This document shows positions 1-11,219 of a stretch of DNA of 64,000 bases, in pieces. The DNA lies in NCBI RefSeq assembly GCF_027943255.1, contig NC_072892.1:160334792-160398791 (forward strand). Reading direction: 5' to 3'. The translations under genes and the position numbers were made by a program. The stretch is from Anastrepha obliqua (taxonomy: Eukaryota; Arthropoda; Insecta; Diptera; Tephritidae). Numbering within the stretch: the first letter of the stretch is position 1; each line of letters opens with the position of its first letter. A model generated the notes under the pieces. It was not told where the DNA came from and ran no database searches. It saw only the letters and a program-made list of their open reading frames with translations.

Positions 1-182
1 ATTTGGACTTATATGATTTTTATTAGACCTAAAAATAATTAACATTCAAAAAAATAAAAACAAAAATGAAAATAGTATAACTGGTTAAAATGCTGAGGGG
101 CTATAGTTTTTTTTCTCGATAAGTACATATACAAGGTGGCGCGAAATTAATTTCATTTTTTTGCCAATCATATTTGACACTT

Positions 183-2146
183 TATCATCGTGCAGAGTGC
201 GGAATATAACACAGGTTTGCATGTGGTGGTTATAGATTTTATGAAAGCTTTTGACAGTGTTAAGGGGCACTTCATTGTGCGGCTTTGCGACGAAGAAATA
301 TGCCTGATAAAATTATATTTTTAATACGGACAACATCCGAAAATGCTTGCGGCTGCGTGCAACATAAGTTTTGCTATGTTATGCGTTTCCAGCTATCTTC
401 GACATCTCGATTATGCTGACGACACATGGGTCCTAGCGTACAAAATACCGGAATTGGACAGTATGGTTGAGTCACTACAGAATAATGCTATAGCTGCCGG
501 CTTAAAAATCAGTTGCAGTAGGAAAAAAATGTTATGTTTGTCTAGCAACTCAACTGCAACTGTAAATATTTGGGATGCACCAGTGGAATGTATTAAACAA
601 TTTACATATCTTGGTAACGAGGTAGCAGCTTTTTGTGGGATGAAGATGTCAAATCTCGCACTTGTAAAGCTAGAGCCGCCTTTAGTATGCTGTCTTCTGT
701 GCGGCGCCAGAACAAACTCAGCGTTCACACAAAAATGAGAATTTTTATTCAGTGTAGTATCAGTTCTACTTTATGCTTCCTGTGCATGGAAAAAGACATT
801 GCTGCCTGAGGAATATCTTCAGCATTTTTGGGCCAAAACAATTGCGAACGCAGTTCTACTGAAAAAGGTGCAAATGGAGCCAGTCGAAATGCTCATAAAA
901 CGCCAAAATTGGAGGTGGATTGGTCATACCCTATGCACAACCGCTGCATGCAATGCACGAAAGGCATTGGAGTGGAAGCCTCTCACGAATGTTGGTCGCA
1001 AGCTTGGGTCCGAGCGTACCTTTTTCCACTCATATTCCCTTAAGGGATGAGTGGGCGGGGTGTAACACTTGGCGTGGTGGCATGGCAAACATGTTCACGG
1101 ATGGCTCGAAATTGGACGGGTTGGTGTGGGAGTATAGCTCCAATTCAAGCTCAAATTCAGGTTTCGGGACAGCTGTAGTGTTTTCCAAGCGGAGGTAGCC
1201 GTAATTAAGGAAGCTGTGGACTGGTTGCTTACTTCGGTAATTAGCGTTATGGAAGTAAATATTTACTCCAATAGTCAAGCGCCAATTAGGGCCCTGCGCT
1301 CGTTGTTCTTGCGTTCGAGATTGGTCGGGGAATGTCTGGCTTCTCTCTCGATTGCGCCGGAACACTTCGATATCAGGCTCATTTGGGTTCTCGGTCACAG
1401 CGGCATAAAGGGAAACTGCTGGGCTGATGAGCTGGCTAGACAGGAAACTTTGGAGACGGTTTCATCGCAAAATGAGAGGATTGGGGTTCCCTTAAGAACC
1501 TGTGGTCTGGTTCTGAAAAGATGGGCCTCGAGTCAACTCAGCGAGCGCTGGGCTAGTGCGCAAACATGCAAAGTCGCGAGATCCTTTCTGGTCACGGATA
1601 GATCGGGGACGCTCGAGGGAACTCCTAAGGCTAAATAAACCCCAGCTCTCCAGTTTGGACATTGTCCGTTGGGACTTGTGATTGCTCCAATTCCTTTCTG
1701 CAGAAGCTGTCTGGAGGACGAGGTGGAATCATCTCAACACCTTCTTCTCAGCTGCCCTGCTCTCGTCTGGTAAATATTTCGACATCTATGCTTTCATTTT
1801 TTCACTACGCCTGCTTATATAGCGGGTTTCAATATCATACATCTGGGGAAGTTCATCAGTAGCTTGTTGCGGCTAATTACGAACGTAAATCAGCCACCTT
1901 TGGCGTCGTCATAAGTACATAGTCATCATCCCCCAATCCCAAAGCTCCTTCTTTCCCCCCTTCGCCTTTCTTCTTTCCCCGGCATGGCATCACAATGAAC
2001 GAATTTTGAATATTTGTCCAAGTGGGCCCCAAGCTAGGGCAGCTATTTAACATAACCTAACCTAGCACACCAAGGAAACTTGTAGGCGAACACTTGAAAG
2101 GGGAGCTGGAAGCATCGAAAAGAGCTGCAACCTGAAGAAGAAGAAG
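183..2146 (+). mobile_element. LINE-A: reverse transcriptase fragment inserted in the MITE
   Basis: Decayed non-LTR reverse transcriptase. The first readable block is LHVVVIDFMKAFDSV (about 214-260, RT motif A). Next comes DYADD at about 409-423 (the RT active-site box), then YLGNEVAA, and then the C-terminal block WRWIGH and ARKALEWKP at about 910-980. The end of this LINE type (ending QPEEEED) resumes after 2070 and finishes in a (GAA)n tail at 2134-2146. The 13-bp repeat ATATTTGACACTT stands on both sides (170-182 and 2147-2159), so this is a target-site duplication. The region between about 1030 and 2069 is a different LINE nested inside. Frameshifts and stops show that it is dead. Confidence 0.75.
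1030..2069 (+). mobile_element. LINE-B: RNase H domain fragment nested in LINE-A
   Basis: C-terminal part of a non-LTR element that carries an RNase H domain. Visible motifs are FTDGSKLD (about 1095-1118, first catalytic Asp), YSNSQAPIRAL (about 1264, where the usual SDSQ has become SNSQ, losing an Asp) and WVLGHSGIKGN followed by ADELAR (about 1384-1440). A C-terminal zinc-knuckle-like block reads CRSCLEDEVESSQHLLLSC at about 1700-1758. The first catalytic block and the rest are in different frames. The 3' end is probably the CATAACCTAACCTAG stretch near 2050-2066. Elements with this layout belong to the R1/LOA/I-like group; I cannot fix the clade. Confidence 0.65.
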
Positions 2147-2311
2147 ATATTTGACACTTGTGAATTAGACAGCTGCAGGATACAAACAGACAAGCAAAGG
2201 AGTGCGTTAAGGTCAAAATAAAGCCATCCATTACCCAAAATACTTTTTTTTATTTAATAAAAAAGTTATTCAAAAACAAAATTGGATGATTAATTTTGCG
2301 CCACCTATATA

Positions 2312-3890
2312 CACTCAACTATATGTAGATGTAGAATTTGTGAATAACTTGACTATAACAAAGTCTAACTCAGCTAAGCAGCAGAAAACTAATACTTATA
2401 CGAATATGCCATTCTTTGAATATGAATTTTCTCAGTCGGTCCCATCGTGCAGAAGTTGCATCATCACATACAGACTCTTTTACGTACCACGGATGAATGT
2501 CAATGTATGCGTCGTAGCGATAGAAAAGGTAAGATAGCCTTTCATTTAAGAACGCCTTTACCACTGAAATGTACCTATCTAGCAGATATTTATGATTGTA
2601 CAAAACTCTGGTTAAGAATTCAACAAACGTTTTGCAGCTACTTGGCATTCCGTTATCGTGGTCATAGTCAGCGTCCGTGGCAGCCATATAACGCCCGCGT
2701 CTACCCACTCGTTGTCTGTTATCACAACTCAAATCATATAGTCCACGTACTGCTACTTGTCTACTGCGGCCAACAACAGCAACAATATAATCATCATATA
2801 CACACACAAGCTTTAGCGCAACAAAGTATGCTACAACAAATGAACAACTTAAAGATGAGATATAAAGTTAGTGTCGTATGAATGTATGTGCGTTTTAGTA
2901 CATGAGTGTGTGAGTGCGAATTGCAAAAACAAGACAAAAAATAGTTACAGGTGGAAGCGTGCATGTAGCCAAAAGCGATTCATCAGTATGGTTTCCGAGA
3001 AAGAAAATTAAGCCAAGAAAGCAAAACACAAAACCAAAAAAAAAAAAACACCAAAAAAAGCAATAAAACATAGAAACGAAATCGTAAAAGAGTTTAGTGG
3101 AAAAAGTAAAAGGGCAAACAACAGAAGAGTGCAAAAATATGGTCTAAAAGTTTTTCACTTTGTGGTAATTTTTCGGCGCCGACTGCAAAAGAATGCAGTA
3201 ACTCAGCAAGCCAAGAATACCTGCGTGTATGCGGGAGGGCAGACTGGCACAAAAACTGGAGGACTTGCTAGCGGCATTTTGGCTGCCTGAATTTAGGTTG
3301 CGACGAGCAAAACTTTAGCACTGGCGTCACCGTTCACGTTGGCTTTGGCGACAGATGAAAAATACGACACAAATCATATAAACAGCGGTTGGCGTGGCGA
3401 AAACATAAAATTTCCGCTGGTTGCTGGCGACGGAAACGTAATTTTCTTCATTTTACGTTTATGTTTGTAGTTTTGCTACTTTTTGTAGCTGCTTTTTTTT
3501 TTTTTTTGCTATGTTGAAAATACTCGGCTACATAAACGTGCAGTGCTTATAGTTTAAATGCATGTTCACAATTTTAAAGGGGCTTACTTTAGAAGCGTTG
3601 GGACTTTAAATAAAAAAATGTAAGAAAAGTGTCTGGAAAATAATTAGAAGTAAATTTTTGAAGTGAAACTTCTTTAGCGGCGGTCTGATATTTGAGCGAG
3701 AATGGAGAGTGAATTGGAAAAAATGTAACGTTTAGAGATTTCGTTACGCGAGAGAGAAAAAAAGATACAACGTAGAAAGAAGGAGAAAGAGAGCTATACA
3801 TTTTCTATACCTAAGACATAGGCTTCGTTGTAAGACAGAGTATACAGATATATAACATAGAGAGAAAGAGAAGGAGAGCTATACATCATA
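2312..3890. other. Non-coding stretch, no gene seen
   Basis: Mixed-composition intron-like DNA. It holds CAA/CAG triplets near 2770-2830, A-rich runs near 3020-3070 and T runs near 3490-3508. A G/A-rich stretch at 3740-3905 contains two similar copies of GTTACGCGASAGAGAAAAAA about 150 bp apart (near 3743 and 3894). The open frame on the minus strand at 2370-2807 has no recognisable domain. Confidence 0.5.
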
Positions 3891-5028
3891 ATGTTACGCG
3901 ACAGAGAAAAAATCAGAAAAAAAGTTCCTGGTCATGTTGCAGCGCATAATATCAGTAAAACAGCGGTACCAATCGGACGACGCACATCAACAATCCCGCT
4001 TAACAACAACAAAACGATTAACGCTAAACGATCAGATTTACCACTAGTTTGTGCTTGTGCGACGACCATTCACAAGTCTCAGGGAAGCACGTATTCTGAA
4101 GTTGGTTACGAATATGATAAAAAACATTCGCAATCATTAGTTTACGTTGCTTTATCACGAGTCACTTGTATTGAAGGCTTGTGAATTATAACGAACGGAA
4201 ATGATTTTAGATTCTACCATGGTCGACGAGCATCAGTCAGTATGTCTCATTTACAAGATGAATTCCGGAGACTATCGTTAAATAGACTGGAAACTGTGGA
4301 TAAACAAATAATCGATTTCATGACTCAGAGAAGAGGGCTATCTGTATATACTCTTAATTGTCAGAGCCTACGATCACATTTCGCAGATTTAACAGACTCT
4401 GTCATCCGCAAATCGAGTATAGTACTTTTGTCCGAAACTTGGTTAAACGATAACAAGGATATTAGTATACCAAATTTCAATTGCGTCATCAAATATAAGC
4501 GACTAAATGTGGCAAGCTACCACAATCAAGATGATAGCGTAAATATCGTCTCAGTCATATTCACCAACAGTCACACCAGTTGGCGATGTTTGCATTGCAG
4601 AATCTCAAACGCTGAATGGAAAAACTATTGTCATAGCCGCCATCTATATCTCACCGAACCAAAATCTTGATGACATAATATATTTCATTCACCGCTCACT
4701 ACTGATTTACAGCCACGCAGGTGCAAATGCACTTGGAAGAGGCGAAGACAAAATTCCATTGATTCTCGGGGGAGATTTCAACGTAGATTTCGGATCCAAT
4801 GATTCTTTGCCGTTGATTCAATTTCTTCGAGAAACATTCGGTTTGCAGATAAACAATAACCCTAAAGAATCAACAACAAAATTCGGAACTACACTAGATG
4901 CAATTTTCACACGTTATCTAGAAAATATTGAATCACGTAGATATATTTCATATTTCAGCTGTCACAAACCAATTATATCAGTATTACCAGTTGAACCACC
5001 AACAGATGATAGCATAATGCATATATAG
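3891..5028 (+). mobile_element. Helentron-type Helitron: helicase C-terminus plus endonuclease, decayed
   Basis: The first part carries helicase motifs of the Helitron (PIF1-like) type: LPLVCACATTIHKSQGSTY (about 4038-4095, motif V region) and VYVALSRVTCIEGL (about 4141-4182, motif VI). After one stop codon at 4182-4184 the same frame runs on through FRFYHGRRA into an AP-type endonuclease: LNCQSLRSHFADL, VLLSETWLND, then (after a frameshift near 4560) IAAIYISPN, LGGDFNVDF at about 4765-4791 and SCHKPII at about 4960 in place of the usual SDHxPI. Helicase followed by an apurinic-like endonuclease in one protein is the hallmark of Helentrons (Helitron2). The Rep domain and the 5' half are absent. 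The stop, the frameshift and the lost Asp in SDH make it a pseudogene. Confidence 0.8.
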
Positions 5029-5515
5029 TTAATAAAATCGAATTTTGGTTACACAAATTTTATACTGTTGTATTTCTTTTGAAATTATCCCTGTCTCCTT
5101 CTCTTCCTCTCTCGCTCTTTCTCTCTCTCTCTCTCTCTCTCTCTTATTCACACTAATTCACACACAGAAGTTTCACTTCTACCACGTGTACGATGCTGCA
5201 CATGATTTTTTTTATAAAAATAAAAGGATTTGTTTAAAAATAATTGCCGAAAGAGAGCAAATATTCCCTAAATGAAATAAAACTTACTTAAATCTTACAA
5301 ATATAATGCATATTTACAGTCGGTGTCAAAAGAAAGATTTGTAAAAATTCTAGAATTCTCATCAAATTTTCAATCTTTTTACTGAGAAAAATTTCTAGTA
5401 TGCTTTTCTGTACATCATTAAGTTTCTGGTATAATAAAGTGTAGGTTTTAAGTAGATCAAAAGTCACAGTGGTTTAAAAAAAAAAATTCGGTCGCGATTT
5501 TGTGCATTCCCCCAC
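5029..5515. repeat. CT microsatellite and A/T-rich spacer
   Basis: A (CT)n run occupies about 5119-5144 just after the Helentron fragment. The rest is A/T-rich with no recognisable coding content, ending in an A run at about 5477-5486 that borders the LINE fragment to the right. Confidence 0.7.
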
Positions 5516-6365
5516 TTAACGCCCTTTGTTTGTCGGGACAACTAGCAAGTAAAGCACTCAGCCAACATTAACTACATTTTGCTGCACTCGAGTTTCTCTT
5601 ATAATTTTCTTTAAATCTACTCGACCTCGGAAAAAATCTGAGTAGATCTTGTGGTGCCAAGTGGTCAAGGTGGTCGCTTCTTAGCGCATCAGTGCCAAAG
5701 ACCCCAAACCTGATTCGAGCGAAGACGGCGCAGAAGCACAAGAAGTGGTCAGCCGTCTCATCCTCCTCTTTACAAACTGGGCAGAGTGCACTGTCTGAGA
5801 TGCCTACCATTTCCATGTGCTTCGCCCACAGAAAGTGGCCCGTCATCAGTCCAACCAGCTGCCTATAGTCCCCTCTGCTTAATTACAGGAGAATTTGCGA
5901 CAGTCGTTCGGACATCACTTTAGTCTATCTGCAGCCTCTCTCAACCTGCCAAGTTGGGTTGTAGTAACTCATTTGCTAACCGTGGCTTTGATGGCTGCAG
6001 AATGGAGTGGCAGAACGGGATCCGGGCCAAAGAAGTTGGCCTCAGAGTCCATCGCAGCTAAGGAGTCAGAGGTCTCGTTTCCCACGATACCCACGTGTCC
6101 CGGGACCCATGTTAGCATTAGGCTATTATGTCTACCGCCGTAGTTCAGCCAGGATTCACAGGACTCGACTACCCCTGATGTGCTTGTGGGGCTGTCTAAG
6201 GCCATAAGCGCCGTTTGGCTGTCGCTGCAGACACATACAGATCTGCCTCTCCATCTGTTTTCCACAACAAAGTTCATCGCTTCTTGAACTGCATACACCT
6301 CCGCTTGAAACACAGATGCGTAAATTCCAAGATCAAAGTGCAGTTTTGACCTGCTGGATTCCTCG
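5516..6365 (-). mobile_element. LINE RNase H and zinc-knuckle fragment
   Basis: Read on the minus strand: LGIYASVFQAEVYAVQEA (about 6330-6280, second catalytic Glu), VCSDSQTALMAL (about 6230-6190, catalytic Asp), TWVPGHVGIVGNETSD (about 6115-6060), then in another frame CPVCKEEDETADHF (about 5790-5750, CxxC...H zinc-binding tail). Order and motifs fit the C-terminus of an RNase H-bearing non-LTR retrotransposon. The upstream FTDG part is missing: the sequence stops at the boundary of the DD41D element that starts at 6366. Whether that element cut the LINE or landed at its truncated 5' end cannot be told here, because no LINE sequence resumes beyond 7319. Confidence 0.8.
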
Positions 6366-7319
6366 TACAGGGTTGCCAATATTCGACGGACCCATCTGGC
6401 AACCCTGTATCTTTTGACAGAGACGTCAGATCGCTTAATGACATACCGCGTTGGAAGCGTTAGTCTAAGCAGATTTTTCCCATGGAACAGTACACGCCAC
6501 GCGAGCGTTCCCAAATTGTTGAAATTTACATTCAACAAAAGAAGTCAAAAGAAGAAGAAAAAGAACAAAAGAACAAAATCATCATGTCCGATAAGGCTCA
6601 TTTCTTATCGAATGGAACGGTAAACAAGCAAAATTGCCGTATTTAGGCCATTGAAAATCCTCACGAAATTCAAGAGGTACCTCCTTACGACGAAAAAGTC
6701 ACTGTTTGGTGCGGCGTTAGTGCGAAAGCGATTATTGGGCCGTTTTTCTTCGAAAATGAAGATGGTCAAGCTGTTACCGTCAATCAGAAGCGTTATCGCG
6801 ATATGATAACCACTTTTGTGATGTCAATTATTCCTCGAAAGAGTATGAGGCAGTTCTGGTTTCAACAAGACGGCGCTCCACCACACACAGCTCGCACCAC
6901 AATCGATTTTTTTAAGAAATTGTTTCCTTGTCCTTTGATGTCGAAAAATGGCGATTTTGACTGGCCACCACGTTCGCCAGATTTAACGCCATCTGACTTC
7001 TTCTTGTGGGGATATTTAAAATCAAAGGTTTATATTAATAAGCCAAAGGCCATAGAAGAGCTCAAGAACAACATCCGTGAGGAAATAGCCGCTATTCCAG
7101 CCGAAATGTTAGCTAAAACTATGGAAAATGCTGCAAAACGGGCACAATACGCCGTACAGGCTCAAGGCGGCCATTCGAGAGATATCATATTCAAAAAGTA
7201 ATGTCAACAAATCTACTTGAACCAAATAAAATGATTATTATCGTCAACATCAAAAAAATTTTATTTTTCCTTGATTAAAACAAAAACGCATGGCTCCGTC
7301 GAATATGGGCAACTCTGTA
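6366..7319 (+). mobile_element. DD41D (rosa-like) mariner-family element, internally deleted
   Basis: TIRs CAGGGTTGCCAATATTCGAC (from 6368) and, on the minus strand from 7317, CAGAGTTGCCCATATTCGAC. TA lies outside both (6366-6367, 7318-7319). One frame runs from ATG 6482 to TAA 7199-7201. It starts MEQYTPRERSQIVEIYIQQ (the family N-terminus), loses most of the DNA-binding half, has one stop (TAG at 6644-6646), then continues through WFQQDGAPPHTA and WPPRSPDLTPSDFFLWGY. Between the catalytic Asp of QQD and the Asp of PSD are 41 residues, the DD41D spacing described for rosa from Ceratitis. It cannot transpose itself, having lost the first part of the catalytic core and gained a stop. Confidence 0.9.
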
Positions 7320-8720
7320 TATTTGTACATACAAGTATAACTAGTTTTTTTTTTTGGTTCACCTTCCGCAAAAAATCGCCACGTCGCAACCGCCATTCGT
7401 ATGCTCAAATAGTTAGGTGCCTAAAAGTGCGCGTTTAACAAATGTTATTAAAAATTCCGTAATATTCAGTAACCGCTTGCGGCCAACGTAAGTGCAAATG
7501 GCATTAAAAAATTACAACTTCATAAAAAACCTTAGAGCTCGCTCACGAAAACGTGCTACAAAAAAGTTTACACAAACAAAAAATTTAAGAAATTAAGAGA
7601 AACTTCTAACATTGGAGTGCTTCCTTTGCGCCGCACACCGACAAACATCATTTACGGCTGTTCATATTTTTTCTTTCGTTACACCGCCTTGAAGCTCCTA
7701 AACTCATGCCTCACAAAACGGCTAATAATATGATGACGACGTTTCCTTTGCGCTATGAAAATGGCGTGCCAGAAGAAACGGTGGCGGTAGCAAAAATTCC
7801 AAGGAAATGAAAAATTACATTACTTGCCTTCCGCCACCTTGGAAGGAGTGCACTTTTTTTTGCTTGGTCATAGTTTTTTTTTTTTTTTGTATTTTCATTT
7901 ATTTCTTTCATGATTTCGCCATTCTTCTTCTACTTGTCTTCATACATTTCGCCATTTTATGATATTTATTACTCTCTACACTTACAAGTCAACAACATTT
8001 ACCGTTGCCATAAAAACTACTTTAACTACTTTGCCGAGTGTAATAAAAATTAGTCGAAATATGAACTGTAAAATTTACGCACATCCCCACATCCACATGT
8101 AGGGGCATATGTGCGCATTTATACACTTGTCAGTGTGTGTGTAATAGTATGCATGTATGTGTAAGTGGATATATAAATCATAAAAGATGCTCACTACTTT
8201 CCTTCATACGTGCAGAGCATTGCAAGTGGCATTGTAACGCTCCGATGCAGACAAAATATTAACATTCCACGAAAATATCATTCATGTGCAATCACACACA
8301 CACACATATACACATACACTCGCATATTTCCATTTATGTACGTATGCATACTTTAATGCTCTACGTGGAGCTGCGTCCTGCTGGCCGAATTGCGTAACTA
8401 TGCGTGTTTGATTTTATTTTACTATTCTTCCTTTCTTTCTTTATCAGTAAGAGCCCCACCAGAAGCATCAGCCAAATGCTTTCAGCAACAATGTATTTTA
8501 TGAATACACCCTCTATTCCGAAAAAACCCCAAAATATGTCGTGGCAAATATTAATTTTTAATAATCAATGTACTGTTGGCTCGAAGTAGAGTGTACCTCG
8601 GATGGAGACTACTACTCGATCGGGAGGACCACAAAAAGTCTTTCACTGACTACTCTGCAGAGGGAATCCTCAATCTGATAAGTACTGAGTAGAAGGAACT
8701 ATGCAATTTATATTTTTTAT
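7320..8720. other. Non-coding stretch, no gene seen
   Basis: A/T-rich intron-like sequence with T runs (7343-7356, 7869-7886) and CA/TA microsatellite patches (8280-8320). No open frame has a recognisable domain and no TE protein motif is visible. Confidence 0.5.
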
Positions 8721-8724
8721 AGTT

Positions 8725-9080
8725 GACTATGAAAGTTAAAAAGTTTTTACCACTTAAAACAAAATGCGAAATTATACAAAAGCTCAATAAAGGCTTTACA
8801 TTAAAATCAGTGGCGGATAATATAGTGTGACCAAGTCGACCGTATGACGCAATAAAAATAGTCAAATAAAGCTTCTCAGCGTACGCCAAAAAACGAAGTT
8901 CTCTGAAGAAGGGTGATTTTGCTGATATGGAAGCTGAGCTAATAAATGGCAAAGAAGCCAAAGCAACTACCTGATTGAAAAATGTATGGAAATGGAAGTG
9001 GCTTTAATGCAAGTTCTGGTTGGCTTAATGAATTCAAGCCTAGATTCGAATTAGAATTGATTAAGAAGCAGTGGCAGCGT
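8725..9080 (+). mobile_element. pogo/Tigger-like transposase, N-terminal DNA-binding piece
   Basis: From about 8728: VKKFLPLKTKCEIIQKLNKG, then KSVADNIV and (after a frameshift) VTKSTV. This is the psq-type helix-turn-helix pattern of pogo/Tigger/CENP-B transposases. Further on, GWLNEFKPRFEL (about 9018-9055) matches the second (CENP-B type) DNA-binding block. Several stops and frameshifts. The DDE half appears downstream at 10120-10800, so the two pieces are probably one interrupted element. Confidence 0.6.
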
Positions 9081-9199
9081 TTAAAGCCAAGCTTCGACGA
9101 CCAAAAAACCATTTACATCGGGGTGAAAATTAAATTTACGACCAGACGAAACTGGCTTATTTTGGATATTACTTCCAGGTAAAACATACGAGACCTCAA

Positions 9200-9830
9200 A
9201 TGAAAAAAACTGTTTGTGGAAGAAATAGCGAAAAGGTGAGAGTCATAGTTTTAGGGTGTACTAATGCAAGAGCCCTTGCTAACCTACGCTGCACTTCGAA
9301 GTTAGTCGATGAATGTAAGACAAAACTGAACAGTACTGCAAAACACAACAAAGTTAGTCTTATTAGGGTACCAGAATATTATGGTATTACAGGGAACGAG
9401 TTGGCTGATAAACCAGCTAATGAAGACTCTGCGATCATACCTCTGGGCCCTATAAACTATGGATTGACGACTTTACGAGGTCTACCTGTAGAAGACGTTG
9501 GTCTGAGTTGGACTCTCGCAGAGTAGCCAAGTACTTTGTGAAAGAACCAAACAGAAAATAGCAACCTATCTCCTTAGTAGGAAGGACCTGTGAGTACTGG
9601 TGGATATAATCACAGGCCACAACGCATATGGTCAACATATGGCTACCATGAGAATCACTTGTCGTTGAAGACACTGCAGAGCATTTTCTCTGTAGCTGTG
9701 TGGCGTTTTCTAGAATCAGTCTTAGGCTGTTGGGGTATGATGTACTGAATATGAATAAAGTTCATGCTCTTCCTCTTCCGGATCTCTTAAGATTCTTCAA
9801 AGAATTCAAAAAATTTGCGGAACAGTGACC
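9200..9830 (+). mobile_element. LINE RNase H and tail fragment lying between pogo halves
   Basis: The frame from about 9200 reads VSLIRVPEYYGITGNELAD (about 9352-9410), the last catalytic block of a LINE RNase H. A frame change leads to VEDTAEHFLCSCVAFSRI (about 9665-9715), the zinc-knuckle tail, and LPDLLRFFKEF at the C-terminus. Its position between the DNA-binding and DDE parts of a pogo-like element suggests an insertion into that element. I could not define a target-site duplication. Confidence 0.7.
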
Positions 9831-10119
9831 TTAAACTAGTTTTTTATCTTTTCTTTTGTTTTCCTTGTTCAGCATAGGACCTCGACAACTCAGTCTGGCG
9901 TTGGTTTCGTTAATCTGTTTTTTTTTTGTTTTTTGATTTCTGACAGGGTAGGTGATCCTGTCTCTTTATTTCTTCCACTGTAATCTGTCCTGGTGTAGTA
10001 CAATGGTCTTTTCGACCCCACAAATCGCATCCCATATTATTTAAATGCAACTAACAAACACTAATTGAAGCCATTAGTGATAAGCCAAGCCAAAAAAACA
10101 ACATTCAGAGCTTTTCAGG

Positions 10120-10800
10120 TTTTCTTGAGCAACAAAATTCGAAAATGGTTCCACAAGTCCTTTGTATCGGAGGTAAATTAAATTTACTAAATTATAACAT
10201 AGGAATCTAATAAATTCAACTGAATCTTTTGATGTTCTTTAGGTTACAACATTCAGAAAGGTCTACCAATCAAAATTGTTCTGATCTTAGATAATGCGCG
10301 TTGTCATCCAACAGAAGAGTTAAAAACAGATTTCAGTTAAATTTCGTTTCACATATGCCACCAAATATAACACCGCTTCTGCAGCCGATGGACCAGAATG
10401 CTATAAGGTAAATTCTATATTAGTTTGTGTACAATTTTTGCGCAAATTGTTTGAAACTGTTTATGGGCGATCTTTAGCTCCCATGCGATGCTATGACTTC
10501 TAACAATCCATCTACCGAGAAAATAATGATTTTTTTTTTATTCCAAACTATTATATATAATATATTCCCATAGTTTCTAGGTGGAACATAGAACCTCAAT
10601 ATGGTGAACAATCAACGAAATAATTTTCATTTTTATCAGAAATCCTCTCCCCACTCTTGGCCGAACGTGCGATTTTTTCTTTGCCTGTCAACTGGTGTGG
10701 CTAAAATCTTGTATTGCGTTAACGAAGACCTGAGGACACGGTCAAACATATTTGGGATAGCGTTACAAAACACTCCAAGAAAGATGGGGCAATAAATAAA
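10120..10800 (+). mobile_element. pogo/Tigger-like transposase, DDE piece
   Basis: LPIKIVLILDNARCHPTEEL (about 10265-10325) is the second-Asp block of pogo/Tigger DDE transposases (usual form LLLDNAPxHP). MPPNITPLLQPMDQNAIR (about 10358-10410) is the block carrying the third Asp. Frameshifts lie between the blocks. The downstream stretch to about 10795 is compatible with the family C-terminus but weakly so. A degenerate partner for the DNA-binding fragment at 8725-9080. Confidence 0.7.
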
Positions 10801-11219
10801 CTGAAGTCATTTTCAACTAAATTTCAGATTTTCTTCATAGTATGGAATTAAAAAATTGCCCAAAAGATGTCGTCATAGCTCTATTCAGTAATGTAAAGTT
10901 CGGTTTTTTTTGTATTTGAGGGTATGTATGCATGTTCCTGAGTGTTCTGGTAGCCGCCGAAAACCAAAACTTTCGATGCCACATTTTGCAAATTATCCTG
11001 CACTTTTCAGCGAAAGAAATTATGAACAAATGCGCAGGAGAATTCAAATACCCGTCAAGAAAATCATCACTAATGGATTAGTAGAAATTGAATGAAGCTT
11101 TTTCACCGAAAAACCAAACAGTTCAGAAGGTTCATCGTCAAATTGCGGAGTTCACAGATTTTATTGATATATCTAAAATACTATTTCCTTCAAAGCCATG
11201 TTAAAAAAATTTATTTTAA

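Larger units (their letters stand above)
131..2311. mobile_element. Small TIR element (MITE), copy 1, split by a LINE
   Basis: The left end carries AGGTGGCGCGAAATTAAT near 134-151. The right end carries its inverse, ATTAATTTTGCGCCACCT, near 2289-2306. The two halves (to 182, and from 2147) match consecutive parts of a second copy at 48708-50020, so they are one short non-autonomous element interrupted by other DNA. Shared internal words include ATATTTGACACTTGTGAA and GACAGCTGCAG. It encodes no protein. Flanking bases are TA-rich, compatible with a Tc1/mariner-type TA target, but the exact ends are uncertain by a few bases. The superfamily is inferred only from the TIR and TA context. Confidence 0.75.

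Noticed and set aside
2370..2807. 145-residue protein on the minus strand
   Set aside because: No domain, no start context or splice signals of note, and it overlaps an open frame on the other strand.
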